The notes beneath the pieces were generated by a model. That model was not told the origin of the DNA. It was given only the letters and a program-made list of their open reading frames with translations, and made no database searches. Shown here piece after piece: positions 53,801 to 63,845 of a stretch of DNA of 64,000 bases. How positions within the stretch are numbered: the first letter of the stretch is position 1; each line of letters starts with the position of its first letter. This DNA is from Sabellastarte sp. h YS-2021. Its lineage: Eukaryota; Annelida; Polychaeta; Sabellida; Sabellidae. The stretch is taken from NCBI GenBank assembly GCA_964017235.1, contig OZ024929.1, positions 114,127,793 to 114,191,792 on the forward strand. The letters run 5' to 3'. A program made the translations under genes and the position numbers.

Positions 53801-54105
53801 GAGGGTTTGACAGGGACATTTCTCCTGCCACTATCTCGTCCTGGATCAAACAAACAGTAGTGTTGTGTTATGATCTCTCTGACCAGGAGTCCTTGACCTT
53901 ACATCAGGTCAAGGCCCATGACGTTAGGGCCTTTGCGGCCTCCAAAGCTTTTCAAGGTGGCATATCTCTGGACCAGATTCTAGCAGCATACCACTGGAAG
54001 TCCCACAACACCTTTACACAGTTTTACCTTAAGGATGTTGCCTGGGCAGATAAGGAGCTTTTTCACTTGGGTCCTGTGGTGGCGGCCCAGCAGATCCACC
54101 ACTAG
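50892..54105 (+). pseudogene. DIRS-C Cys-rich/tyrosine recombinase frame, one-base insertion
   Basis: After the gag TGA the same frame has CEKCRNKKLFCIC (C-x2-C-x6-C-x-C, the spacing of A), then C-x3-CC, CEKCFFCRS and CSKCPQCC. At the A6 run 51504-51509 one extra base moves the frame. From there the shifted frame is open to TAG 54103-54105 and encodes the recombinase: GKRRSEIHAW, KAHDVRAFAASKAF, YHWKSHN (His-Trp) and QFYLKD (Tyr). The recombinase part is intact, with CHW of A replaced by YHW. Confidence 0.75.
50893..53203 (+). pseudogene. DIRS-C RT/RNase H/MT-like, one frameshift
   Basis: The N-terminal part (to ~51505) and the rest (to TGA 53201-53203) are in frames one base apart, separated by the A6 run 51504-51509, one A more than DIRS-A alignment predicts. 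The rest has FKMETPETIR-like residues, LPFGLSTAPMEF, YLDD (51770-51781), RNase H FTDAS, ATDNTTVVAYINKEGG and HIPGRLNVIADKLSR, then DMFATRYN and APGWPNMPWFWDL. Catalytic residues are all present. Confidence 0.85.
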
Positions 54106-54311
54106 TCCCCTAAGCTTCTTTGTATATAATTATATATAGTGTACATACTAGTTAGTTTTAGGTGCAGGCTCACTTTTGGCCTATGCCTTGGCTTCTCAAA
54201 GTTTTTTACTTCAGAGTAATTCTCTGGGTATAGGACTTTCCCTACTCTTCCAGGTTAACCGTGGGAATCATGGACTTGAACTCTTGCTCTCTTCCTCCCC
54301 TCAGAGCAGTC

Positions 54312-54328
54312 AAAAAAGGGGGGGGGGG
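54312..54328 (+). promoter_or_regulatory. DIRS-C purine tract (A6 G11)
   Basis: Follows CCCCTCAGAGCAGTC, ~205 bp after the recombinase stop, as in DIRS-A and D. Possible plus-strand primer; inferred from conserved position only. Confidence 0.5.
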
Positions 54329-54457
54329 TGCAGGTAGGTCTAGATATCCTTGAGACTAACATGTCTCCTCAAAGGACTAGAACCTCACACCTAAGTATAA
54401 TAAGAGTTCTTTCCAATCCTCAAAAGGCTGCCCTCCTTCCACTGGGTAGTTATTCTA

Positions 54458-54554
54458 GCTATCGTCTGGTAGGTAAGATGTATTAACGCAATGAAATTGC
54501 AAATTTTAATTAGTAAATTAAATTTTTATTAGTTAATACCTTACCTACCAGACT
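54458..54554. repeat. DIRS-C internal complementary region
   Basis: Mirrors the left terminus (ATCGTCTGGTAGGTAAGATG) and the right terminus (AGTTAATACCTTACCTACC), joined at GCAATGAAATTGC (54488-54500), the predicted circle junction. Confidence 0.9.
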
Positions 54555-54607
54555 GGAAATTCCCACCCGGCCTTCCCCGCTTCCAGCCTCATCATTCAAT
54601 CTTAGGG

Positions 54608-54785
54608 ACGAAAAAGATGCTATGACGTCACGTCTCTCTGGCGAGTGAGGCAGGAACTAGGCCACCTGGCGAGTGGATTGTAGTGTGCCGGTCCTGCCGG
54701 GGGTGAAACCCGGGACGTCTTTTTCTTTCGTTTGGCGGGACCGGCTGGCGCCGGGCTATAGCTATCGTCTGGTAGGTAAGGTATT
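54608..54785 (-). repeat. DIRS-C right inverted terminal repeat
   Basis: Reverse complement of 49611-49790, then right-end-only sequence to GCAATTT (54826). Confidence 0.92.
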
Positions 54786-54826
54786 AACTAATAAAAATTT
54801 AATTTACTAATTAAAATTTGCAATTT

Positions 54827-56472
54827 CATTGCGTTGGAAGCGTTTCAGTCACTCTGAGAGAAGTTGGCCACAAAAAAGAAAGTCGAGGTAGAATCCTCGC
54901 TTCCTGCTTCCAAACCTGGCTCGTCCAGTAACAATGCTGCCCATCTGGATTTACACCCTCCGAGATCTAGTACTAACATTCAGACCGAGGCAATGGATGT
55001 GGACTACGGTCCAGCACTCCCTCCTCGTCTAGTACTCAACCAAGATACCTCGGATCAGTACGTTGCCCCCTCTGAGGGTCATCCCGAAGAGGTCTCGTAC
55101 TCTCACAAAAAGCAAAGCCATAGGCAGCCAGTTGACCCGAGCTCTGCCTCGGACCAACTACATGAGGAGTCCAACCAACCTCGGATCCCTTCTTCTAGAC
55201 CTAAAAAACACTCTGACAAGAGCAAACACAAATCAAGGTCTAGATATGTGTCTTTTTCTTCAGAGGAAGATCAGTCCCCTGTAGCCAGACACAGGTCTTC
55301 TAAGCCCTCTAGGGCTCAGCCCTCAGGAGCAGCTTCTGATCAAGACCTCCCACAACATGATCCAGACCCCCCTTATTATAGGGAAGTAGCTCTGTCTGAC
55401 ATACCCTCACAATACTCTGAAGAAGTAGACACCTTCAGGCGTATTCTCTCTCTCCCTGATCCCAGGGAATCTATGCCTAGGTCTTCAACTTCAGTATTGG
55501 GTCTGGATGATGAAAAAGGCCGTCAAGAACTCAGACCTAGAGGTCCTTCCTCTATTCTACCCCTTAGCTCAGTTATCAAGGACGCCTTTGATAAATTTCA
55601 ACATGACTTTAAGGCTGCCAATTTATCTGAGGGCAAATATGTCAAGCCTCCTCCTTCCACTTCTAAGTGGTACAAGGTGGGACAGCCCACATTTCAGGAT
55701 AAAATTCAGGAGTTGAATACAGACTTTGCCAAGATCTGTATTACTCCTAGACCTCCTGCGGCCCCAGTAGCCAAAGTTCCCCTGCCAGTTCTCAAGGAGC
55801 TGGAACACCAGGCTAGACAAAATATCTCAACCCTCAACTTCACCGCTGCATTTGCCAAAACTTCTTCTTCTTGCAATGCTTCCTTGGAAAAATGCCAACA
55901 TAGCATTAAGTCAACTGTCAAGAAGATAAAATCTCAGATTCAGAAAGCTGCCAATCCTGAGAAAGCAGCAAAGCGCGGATATGAGGAAGTCGCTGAGTAC
56001 ATGGATTTTTGGAACAAGACAGTCCTTGTTCAACATAGGGCCCTCACCTGTCTCAGCAAATCTCTAGCCCATATTCTCCAGAGGGAGTTATATTCTATGG
56101 CTAATACCGGCTTGCTTAGGCGCGAAGCTGAGATGACTCTATTACATCCACAGTTAGGGGAAATGAGACGTCAAGAAGTTAGGAACTCGTCCTCTTGGGG
56201 CTCTTCCTTGTTCGAGTCTCAACTCGTGAAGGAAGGTGAGGACTTCCTTCTCAAAAAAGGCACCTCAAAAGATTCTCAGGGTTTCGCACCCTACCAGAAT
56301 AAGCCCTTTCGTGGTCCCCACAAGAAAAGAGGCTCCCTATGGGGGCAATACCTCTCAAAGCAGTAACCAGTCCTTTCCCTCGGGAAGAGGAAAACCCAAC
56401 TTCAGAGGCTCCAGGGGTCGTTTTCGACCCCACAATAGGGGAAGGGGGCGTGGAAACCCCTCTTCCCAATGA
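54827..56472 (+). pseudogene. DIRS-D gag, 3' part
   Basis: After the DIRS-C border the gag frame has a TGA at 54855, then is open from 54858 to TAA 56364. It is rich in Ser/Pro/Lys with an RPKKHSDKSKHKSRSR basic stretch, the SKWY motif (STSKWYKVGQ) and a helical C-terminal half. The RG-rich tail (GSRGRFRPHNRGRGRG) lies in another frame, reached near 56335, and ends at TGA 56470-56472. That stop is followed by CTCCTC, not CAATTA. Confidence 0.8.
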
Positions 56473-58319
56473 CTCCTCCAAAGCCTCACTCAGTCCACCA
56501 GTAGAAGGTCGCCTCCGTTCTTTCAGGAGAGACTGGCTAACAAACAAATGTTCTCAAAACGTGTTAAACATTATCACCAATGGCTACGTTCTGCCATTCC
56601 GTTCAAAGCCAAACTTGATCAGATTTCCTCTGATTCTGTCAGAGTACAAGGCCCAACAAAAAGACCAAGCCTTGGCTACTTGTATCCAGTCTCTCCTGTC
56701 AAAGAACGCTATCGAAAGGGTGGAAAATGTAAAATCTCTCGGGTTTTACAGTCGCCTGTTCCTAGTGCCCAAGCCTCACCAAATGTGGAGGCCAGTCATA
56801 GACTTAAGCAGGCTCAACACTTTTCTACACGTAGAAAGGTTCAAAATGGAAACTCCAGAGTCCATCAGGACTTCCCTGATTCCAGGGGAGTGGGTATCGT
56901 CGATAGATCTGTCGGACGCTTACCTACACATCCCCATCCACCCAAACTCAAGGAAATACCTAAGGTTTTGCTACAAGGCTCAGGTGTTCCAGTTCACCTC
57001 CCTCCCGTTCGGGCTGGCCACAGCCCCCAGGTCTTTACAATGATCGTAAAGGAAGTGAAACTAATGGCCCTCTCAAGAGGACTCAGAATTCACCAATACC
57101 TGGACGACTGGCTGATCAGGTCCCAGTCTCAGGAGGAAGCCCAAGTGAACACACAGGCAGTGGTAGACCTAACTCAGTCCTTGGGGTGGATAATAAATCA
57201 GGAAAAATCAGAACTGAAACCTACTCAGGCTTTTCGTTTGTGGGCTACGAATACCACCTAGATTCAGCCCTTGTAAAACCCACTCAAGAGAGATGGCTCA
57301 AACTTCAGGATTTGATCCTACGACTCAAGTCAAAACATGTTTTGACTGCAAGATGCTTGATGTCTCTAATTGGGTTGCTAGCCTCAACGGAGAAAATGGT
57401 CCCGGAGGGACGCCTTCACATGAGGCCCTTTCAGTTTCATCTCAAGGAGCACTGGAGATATCCTCAGTCGCTGGACAACCTCCTTCCTTGGACAGAAGCC
57501 ATTGCAGCCCACCTAGATTGGTGGCAAAATCCCCCAAACGTGATGAAAGGTGCAGACCTTCATCCCAAAGACCACAGTATCCAACTCTTTACCAGCGCCT
57601 CAAACAAAGGTTGGGGCGCTCACTTAGATCAAAACTCTACAAAGGGTCTATGGTCAGATCGGGAAAAAAGGCTCCACATAAATGTCCTAGAATTGAAGGC
57701 AGTCTCCCTGGCCCTACTGTCCAGGTCCAACCAAGTGCAGTCAACAGAATGGTCTCTGCACCCACAGGTGTTCAAACAGATCTGCCAGAAGTGGTTCACA
57801 CCTCATGTAGACTTATTTGACACCCACCTGAGCCACAAGCTCCCACTGTACGTGTCTCCTATCCCAGACCCAAGGGCCTGGGACATAGATGCTCTAAACA
57901 TAGATTGGACCAACCTCACGGCCTATGCTTACCCTCCTACGGCTCTCCTTCACAAGGTGATGCAAAAGATCAAGCAATACCATTGCCTGATCATCGTGAT
58001 AGCCCCAGGCTGGCCAGGGATGCCCTGGTTTTGGGACCTAGTGCAGCTCTCAACAGAGATCCCACTACAACTCCCAGTGTCAACGACCCTACTCAAACAG
58101 TCCCACAAGTATGTGTTCCACAACAACCCCCAGCAGCTGAACCTCCACGCCTGGTGTCTAGGAGCGGACAACTCCAAGAACAAGGCTTCTCTGTGGAGGT
58201 GGCAGAGAGATTTGCTGCCCCTCAGCGGTCATCAACAAGGACCATCTACAAGTCAAAGTGGGCCCTATTTGAAAAATGGTGCAGAGAAAATTTGGTGGAT
58301 TTCTCCACTCCATCTGTGA
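56473..58319 (+). pseudogene. DIRS-D RT/RNase H/MT-like, two frameshifts and an RNase H deletion
   Basis: RT homology begins ~56504. One-base losses near 57030 (inside the LPFGLATAP segment) and near 57235 split it into three frames. YLDD is intact in the middle piece (~57102-57113). In RNase H the first Asp is Ser (AGC 57594-57596, FTSAS), and ~205 bp holding the DNTTVV and HIPGRLN parts are missing at ~57718. The MT-like end (YAYPP, APGWPGMPWFWDL) remains, ending at TGA 58317-58319. Confidence 0.85.
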
Positions 58320-59355
58320 AACAAATCTCAGATTTTTTCATGTACCTGTACCAAGACCTAAACAGGCGCCCCTCGACCATTGATGGTTACAGGAATGCAA
58401 TTGTTGACACTTTGGGCCCAACGGCCCACCATATTGCACATAACGCAGACCTTCATAGGTTACTCTCCAGTTTTCACAGGGATCGTCCCAAAAGTTCCAG
58501 AAATTTACTAAGTGGAACCTTTCTGTTGTCCTCAACGAGCTCACAAAAGCACCATTTGAGCCCATGAAAGACACAGACCTCAAACATCTTACTCTCAAAA
58601 CTACTTTCTTGCTAGCTTTGGCCTCCGGCAAGTGCCGCAGCGAAATCCATGCCTGGGTCGCAAACAAAGTATCTAATCTAGGCCAATGGGAAAAGGTTGC
58701 CTTGTTCCCTTCTGATTTCATAGCCAAAAACCAACTAGCAAGAGAAGGTTCTCAAAGTGTGTCTCTGGTGACTATTCCTGCTTTGACTACCATTGTAGAT
58801 AGACAATTTAAAGAAGACAGGACCCTGTGTCCCGTGCGGGCCCTGAGGTTTTATTTGGACCGAACAAAAGACCTGAGAGGGTCTCGGTCTCTCCTTTTCA
58901 TCTCCTTTAAGAGAGGACATACCTCAGACATCAGACCTGCTACATTCTCTTCATGGTTGAAACAAACCATTCTACTTTGTTACAAACAAGCAGATCAACA
59001 AGCCTTGGACTTGGTCCAAGTCAAAGCGCATGACATCCGGGCCTTCGCGGCCTCTAAGGCCTGTTACAGTGGGGTATCGGAACTATCGGTGGACCAAATC
59101 ATGCAAGCCTGTCACTAGAAAGCTCACAACACATTTACAAATTTTTACCTAAAAGACCTTACTTGGTCGGACCCCGACAACAATATGTATCTGGGACCCG
59201 TAGTGGCGGCACAACAAGTCCTAGATCCTTCCCCTCAGACCAGTTGTCCTCGGAAAGAAAAAAGGAGGGGGGGGGGGCACATCCGCTACAACCAAGTCTT
59301 CAGGAGTCTCTCCCAGGATCTAGGTATTCCTTTACCTTCAAGATGTTACGGGTAA
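57905..59355 (+). pseudogene. DIRS-D tyrosine recombinase, frameshift and nonsense
   Basis: The recombinase reads from ~58140 (EQGFSVEVAERFAAPQRS) to a frame break near 58507, then in another frame with GKCRSEIHAW, KAHDIRAFAASKAC, and CH followed by TAG (59116-59118) where A and C have Trp. The downstream FTNFYLKD still holds the catalytic Tyr. The normal stop after VVAAQQV is lost; the frame runs through the purine tract to TAA 59353-59355. Confidence 0.85.
59252..59277 (+). promoter_or_regulatory. DIRS-D purine tract
   Basis: GGAAAGAAAAAAGGAGGGGG and further G, after CCCCTCAGACCAG. Same position and form as in A and C. Confidence 0.5.
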
Positions 59356-59741
59356 GGTCATTTTATTTTTTAGTTATCAAGTAATTTCTATTAAGGACTT
59401 ATTTAGTTGTCATTAATCTCATATTCAAGGTAAAAATTTATGAGATGTCCAACCACTGGGTTGGTCAGTCACACGTGAAGGGCCCTCAGGGTCCCTTAGA
59501 CCTCGAAGTGAGCACTGCTGCACTTCCGTCCTACAATCAAACATCTAGACAGTTTTAGCACTGTCTCTCATTTTACTTAGGTTTTTGGCTCCTTACAGGT
59601 CCGGTCTCCGGGATCGGGGCACTGTAAATGGGACTCAGACTGGTATTTCTGGCACTATTCTATACATATTAATTCAAATCTTAGAAAAAAATCACATATC
59701 TTCCAGTCTCAGCTGTAATCCCGCCACCGGGCGGTTGAATT

Positions 59742-59846
59742 CAGCATTAAGTCCCACATGGTAAGCTATTGTAGCGTAATAAAATTGAAAATTTTAATTA
59801 CTTAAATGTAGCTTTTATAAGCTACAAGCTTATCATGTGGGACTTA
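59742..59846. repeat. DIRS-D internal complementary region
   Basis: AGCATTAAGTCCCACATGG mirrors the left terminus. AAGCTACAAGCTTATCATGT and adjoining bases mirror the right terminus, with the junction GCGTAATAAAATTG at ~59773-59786. Confidence 0.9.
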
Positions 59847-59905
59847 GGAGAGTCCCACCCTGCCTCCCCGCTGTTTACAGCTGAGGGGTAGGTTTTAGAA
59901 AATTT

Positions 59906-60054
59906 CAACGAGAAAGTAGGGCGATTGGTCAGAAGTTATCACGTGACGACAACTACCAGTATATCCGGTGGCTAACAAGAACGATCTTTTTTTCTAAGAC
60001 GTTGGCCCCGGTTGTGGCAACCCGAGAACAGCATTAAGTCCCACATGGTAAGCT
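59906..60054 (-). repeat. DIRS-D right inverted terminal repeat
   Basis: CAACGAGAAAGTAGGGCGAT to ATGGTAAGC, reverse complement of 49081-49227, then right-end sequence to TTTTCAA (60096) and border TTT. Confidence 0.92.
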
Positions 60055-60355
60055 TGTAGCTTATAAAAGCTACATTTAAGTAATTAAAATTTTCAATTTA
60101 ATTCTTTGTTAAAAGTTGATAGGGATCCTGTAGGCCTGTTCAGATTATAAATGCAGAAGATATCTCACGCTAAAAGTGAATCCTGCAAGGAAAATGCACT
60201 GAAGTTTTACTAATTAATGTATTTCTAGCCACTTAATGGAGTTACTGTATATTTAGTTTTGAAAGTAAATTAGTTATATTATTACATATATATCTATATT
60301 GGCATTTTTTAATGTAATATCAAACGATCTTTAAGAAATATTAATAATTTTGTAG

Positions 60356-60403
60356 AAACGAAATGCCTGTATCCATAAATGGTGGATTCAAAATGCCATC
60401 TTG
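60356..60403 (+). CDS. LYPLA1: LYPLA1-like exon, NEMPVSINGGFKMPSW
   Basis: 48 nt between TTTTGTAG and GTAAGT. The first base completes Ala, then it reads NEMPVSINGGFKMPS and two bases of Trp. This matches the family segment with MPSWFD after the CPxA motif. Both introns are phase 2, so this is a frame-neutral 16-codon exon. It starts only ~260 bp after the end of DIRS-D. Confidence 0.92.
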
Positions 60404-61370
60404 GTAAGTTTTTTTTTATCACCCATTGAGTGTATCCTTGTACAGGTATGAGACAATGTCTCTGCTCCAGTATTACGTGCATTCTAAAGTCTTCTACCTA
60501 GTTCACACTGTCCCCTGCTAGCCATGGAAGCAATAATTGAGTCGAAAATATTTAACTCGTCTTGGCCTATTTGTGGCCTGATGCATTTCATGTTTTGGAA
60601 AAATCAGTCGGGTTTCACAATAAAATTAATGACAAGAGACATGACAAATGGTATAAAAATTTCGAAATATAAATAATGAACCAAGAATTTCCAACTGTAA
60701 ATACTTTTGTTTCCTCTTTTTGCAGAAACCTCATATCCATTGTTTACAAGTGGAGTAAGTTTTGATTGATGGGATGATATATTCTTAAATGAAAAAGTGT
60801 TTCTTTATCTATGAAAATGAAACAACATTAAAATGTTAGACATTTGGTTATCTGAGATGGACATTTGTATGTTACCACAAACTTTTGAAAGTGATAATTC
60901 CATTAAGTGCATCAAAAAACTTTGTTATAAAACCTCAGAATATTGTGAGAATAACTACTTCATAGGAAGTAAAATGTATTACACTTGTCCACGAAATGAC
61001 ACAATTGGATTTCATTGGATTCTTGTGGAAAATCTTTTAACTGCTCAAATCTCTGATATCCATTTTGTTAGAGTTTTACATATTCGACCAATGTTCACTC
61101 TATTTCATACCCTGACTCAGACTGACTGTTTTTAGTATCTTTTTGTGTAGGGTTCAGATTTACATTTAAAATTTGTTTGCCAATGATTTTACATTTTTAA
61201 GCATTCTAGGCTTCTGTTTCTAAATATGAGTGAGTACACTGTAATCGGAGCCAAAATAAAAATAGTTTGATATACAATTTAAAATGATATTATGCTTGAT
61301 TGGATAACAGTAACTGCAGTGTATTGAGATTACAAATTTAAAGTGATTTGATATGTGTGTATCACTAGTT
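60404..61370 (+). other. Intron 3, 5' part; candidate cryptic exon at 60726-60754
   Basis: Low-copy sequence. A strong polypyrimidine tract and TTGCAG (to 60725) are followed 29 bases later by GTAAGT (60755-60760). An open frame of 100 codons at 60833-61135 has no recognisable family and no splice context, and is not called. Confidence 0.45.
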
Positions 61371-63726
61371 GTATCCCCGGCGCGAAGCGGGGATACTGTG
61401 GATTCATCATCGTCCACGTCCGCAGAGATTTCTTGTTAGCGACCTACAGTCCACATTTCTTTCCAGATTTCTTTCATATTTGGCAGGTGGCTTGATATGG
61501 TGGAGGACTCGCCACCCTATCTTTTTGGTAGGCTTTATGTGTAAATTAGGCCTGTGGGAGACAAAAATGTCTAAAATGTGGAATATTGCTCGTTAGCGAT
61601 CAACACTCCACATTTCTTTCCAGATTTCTTTCATATTTGGCAGGTGGCTTGGTATGCCAGAGAACTCGCCACCCTATCTTTTTGGTAGGCTTTACGTCTA
61701 AATTAGGCCTGTGGTAGATAGAAATGTCTAAAGTGTGGAATATTGCTTGTTAGCGACCTACAGTCCACATTTCTTTCCAGATTTCTTTCATATTTGGCAG
61801 GTGGCTTGGTATGCTAGAGGACTCACCACCCTATCTTTTTGGTAGGCATTATGTCTAAATTAGGCCTGTGGTAGACAAAAATGTCTAAAATGTGGAATAT
61901 TGCTTGTTAGTGACCTACAGTCCACATTTCTTTCCAGATTTCTTTCATATTTGGCAGGTGGCTTGGTATGCTAAAGGACTCGCCACCCTATGTTTTTGGT
62001 AGGGTTTACGTCTAAATTAGGCCTGTGGTAGACAAAAATGTCTAAAATATTGCTTGTTAGCGACCTACAGTCCCATTTCTTTCATATTTGGCAGGTGGCT
62101 TATCGCTTAAAAGTATTGCAGATAGCCAATTTTTCTCAAATAACTCATTCATCTACTTTTGGGAGAGCTTTCACATGGTGAAGTTTCAGACCCGTAGATA
62201 ATTACTAACCTACTCAAAATGAGTAAATGCGAACTATCTCTTAAAAGTATTGCAGATAGCCAATTTTTCTTAAATAACTCATTCACCTACTTTTGGAAGA
62301 GCTTTCACATGGTGAAGTTTCAGACCCATAGCTAATTACTAACCTACTCAAAATGAGTAAATGCGAATTATCTCTAAAAGTATTGCAGATAGCCAATTTT
62401 TCTCAAATAACTCATTCACCTACTTCTGGGAGAGCTTTCACTTGGTGAGGTTTCAGACCCGTAGCTAGTTACTCACCTACTCAAAATGAGTAAATGCTAA
62501 TTATCTCTAAAAGTATTGGGGATACCCAATTTTTATCAAATAACTCATTCATCTACTTTTGGGAGAGCTTTCACTTGGTGAAGTTCCAGACCCGTAGGTA
62601 ATTACTTACTTACTCAAAATGAGTAAATGCGAATTATCTCTGCGAAGTATTGCAGATAGCCAGTATTTCTCAAATAACTCATTCACCTACATTTTGGAGA
62701 GCTTTCAATTAGTGAATTTTCAGATCCGTAGCTAATTACTCACCTACTCAAAATGAGTAAATGTCTATTATCACTGAAAGTATTGCAGATAGCCAGTATT
62801 TCTCAAATAACTCATTCACCTACATTTTGGAGAGCTTTCACATGCTAAAGTTTTTTAATGAATTTTTTAAATAATTTTTAATGCATTAAAATTAATGAAA
62901 TCATGCACTAAATCAATTATAACTTGAAAAGTATTGCATTTAGAGAACTTTGTTATTCAGCTACTTTTTCCATAGCTACAACATGGTGAGTAACTTGGGT
63001 GTCTATCTCAACAGCTAAATGAGTAATAGCAACTTTTGGATTTTTCACTTACTTCCATCATGAGTAAAATCACTTGTAACTTGAAAACTATTGCATTTAC
63101 AGAATTTTGTGCAAATATGTAATTCATCTACTTTTGGGTCAGCTATTACATAATAAAATTTCAGACCTGTAGCTCATGGCATAGCTGAGTAATAGCTACT
63201 TTTAGGTTATCACTGTTGAGTAAATCACTTATAACTTGAAAACTGTTGCATTTAGATTATTTAGTTTCAAAATGTTGTTCACCTATTTTGAGTTAGCTAT
63301 AACATAGTAAAATTCCAGACCTCTGGCTAATTGCATAGCGGAGTAATAGCTACTTTGAGGTTCTTACTCAACACTGTAACTTGAAAAGTATTGCATTTAG
63401 AGCATTTTGTTAAGATATGTTATTCAGCTACTTTTTTTCCATAGCTACAACATGGTGAGTAACTTGAGTGTCTATCTCAATAACTAAGTCAGTAATAGCT
63501 ATCTGTGGACTTTTCACTAACTTCCATCATGAGTAAAATCACTTGTAACTTGAAAACTATTGCACTTAGAGAATTTTGTGCAAATCTGTTATTCACCTAC
63601 TTTTGGGTCAGCTATAACATAGTAAAATTTCAGACCTCTAGCTCGTGGCATAGCTGAGTAATAGCTACTTTTGCCTTTGCCGGTGGATACATCTTGCATC
63701 TGGCCGCAGATGCGCCCTTGGTCTAG
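61371..63726 (+). mobile_element. Hel-1: Helitron-like element with three tandem repeat types
   Basis: It opens with hairpin GTATCCCC-10 bases-GGGGATAC (61371-61396) and CGTCCACGTCCGC. It ends with GCATCTG-GCCG-CAGATGC (63696-63713), nine bases, then CTAG (63723-63726) before TTC. Inside are ~5 units of a ~150-bp repeat ('TTAGCGACCTACAGTCCACA', 61438-62100), then ~5.5 units of the 134-bp family (62103-62850), then ~5 units of the 155-bp family (62880-63675). There is no gene. It ends 48 bp before the next host exon. Confidence 0.6.
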
Positions 63727-63774
63727 TTCTTTCCTAAAATGCCTTACGAAAGTTTAACATTGATCTCTGTGTAG

Positions 63775-63845
63775 GTTTGACATCAAAGGTTTGGGAGAAG
63801 GGAGTGAAGAAGACGAAGTGGGGATCAAGGCAGCATCTCAGTTAT
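63775..63845 (+). CDS. LYPLA1: LYPLA1-like exon, WFDIKGLGEGSEEDEVGIK
   Basis: 71 nt between TCTGTGTAG and GTGAGT. The first base completes Trp, then it reads FDIKGLGEGSEEDEVGIKAA and SQL, with one base of the next codon. It matches the family's WFDI.GL....EDE.GI segment. The intron after it is phase 1 and continues past the window. The nucleophile motif GFSQGG is expected in a later exon. Confidence 0.93.

Larger units (their letters stand above)
49602..54826 (+). mobile_element. DIRS-C: DIRS1-like element nested in DIRS-D (~5.2 kb)
   Basis: Same plan as DIRS-A, to which it is clearly related: ITRs (49611-49790, 54608-54785), internal complementary region (54458-54554), and gag, RT and recombinase frames. 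About 0.9 kb of gag is deleted relative to A, and one base is inserted in RT, so it is probably not autonomous. The right border continues with CATTGCGTT, identical to its own left end. Confidence 0.9.
49066..60096 (+). mobile_element. DIRS-D: DIRS1-like element split by DIRS-C
   Basis: It has inverted terminal repeats at 49081-49227 and 59906-60054 and an internal complementary region at 59742-59846. TTT is at both borders and there is no target duplication. DIRS-C (49602-54826) interrupts its gag. Without C, D is ~5.8 kb. D lacks the Cys-rich segment found in A and C and carries several frameshifts, a nonsense codon and an RNase H deletion, so it is dead. The fragments at 1373-1648 and 3077-3212 are close to this lineage. 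Confidence 0.9.

Noticed and set aside
60833..61135. 100-codon open frame in intron 3
   Set aside because: There is no recognisable family, no repeat copy to compare with, and it is AT-rich; it lies between two good LYPLA1-like exons.
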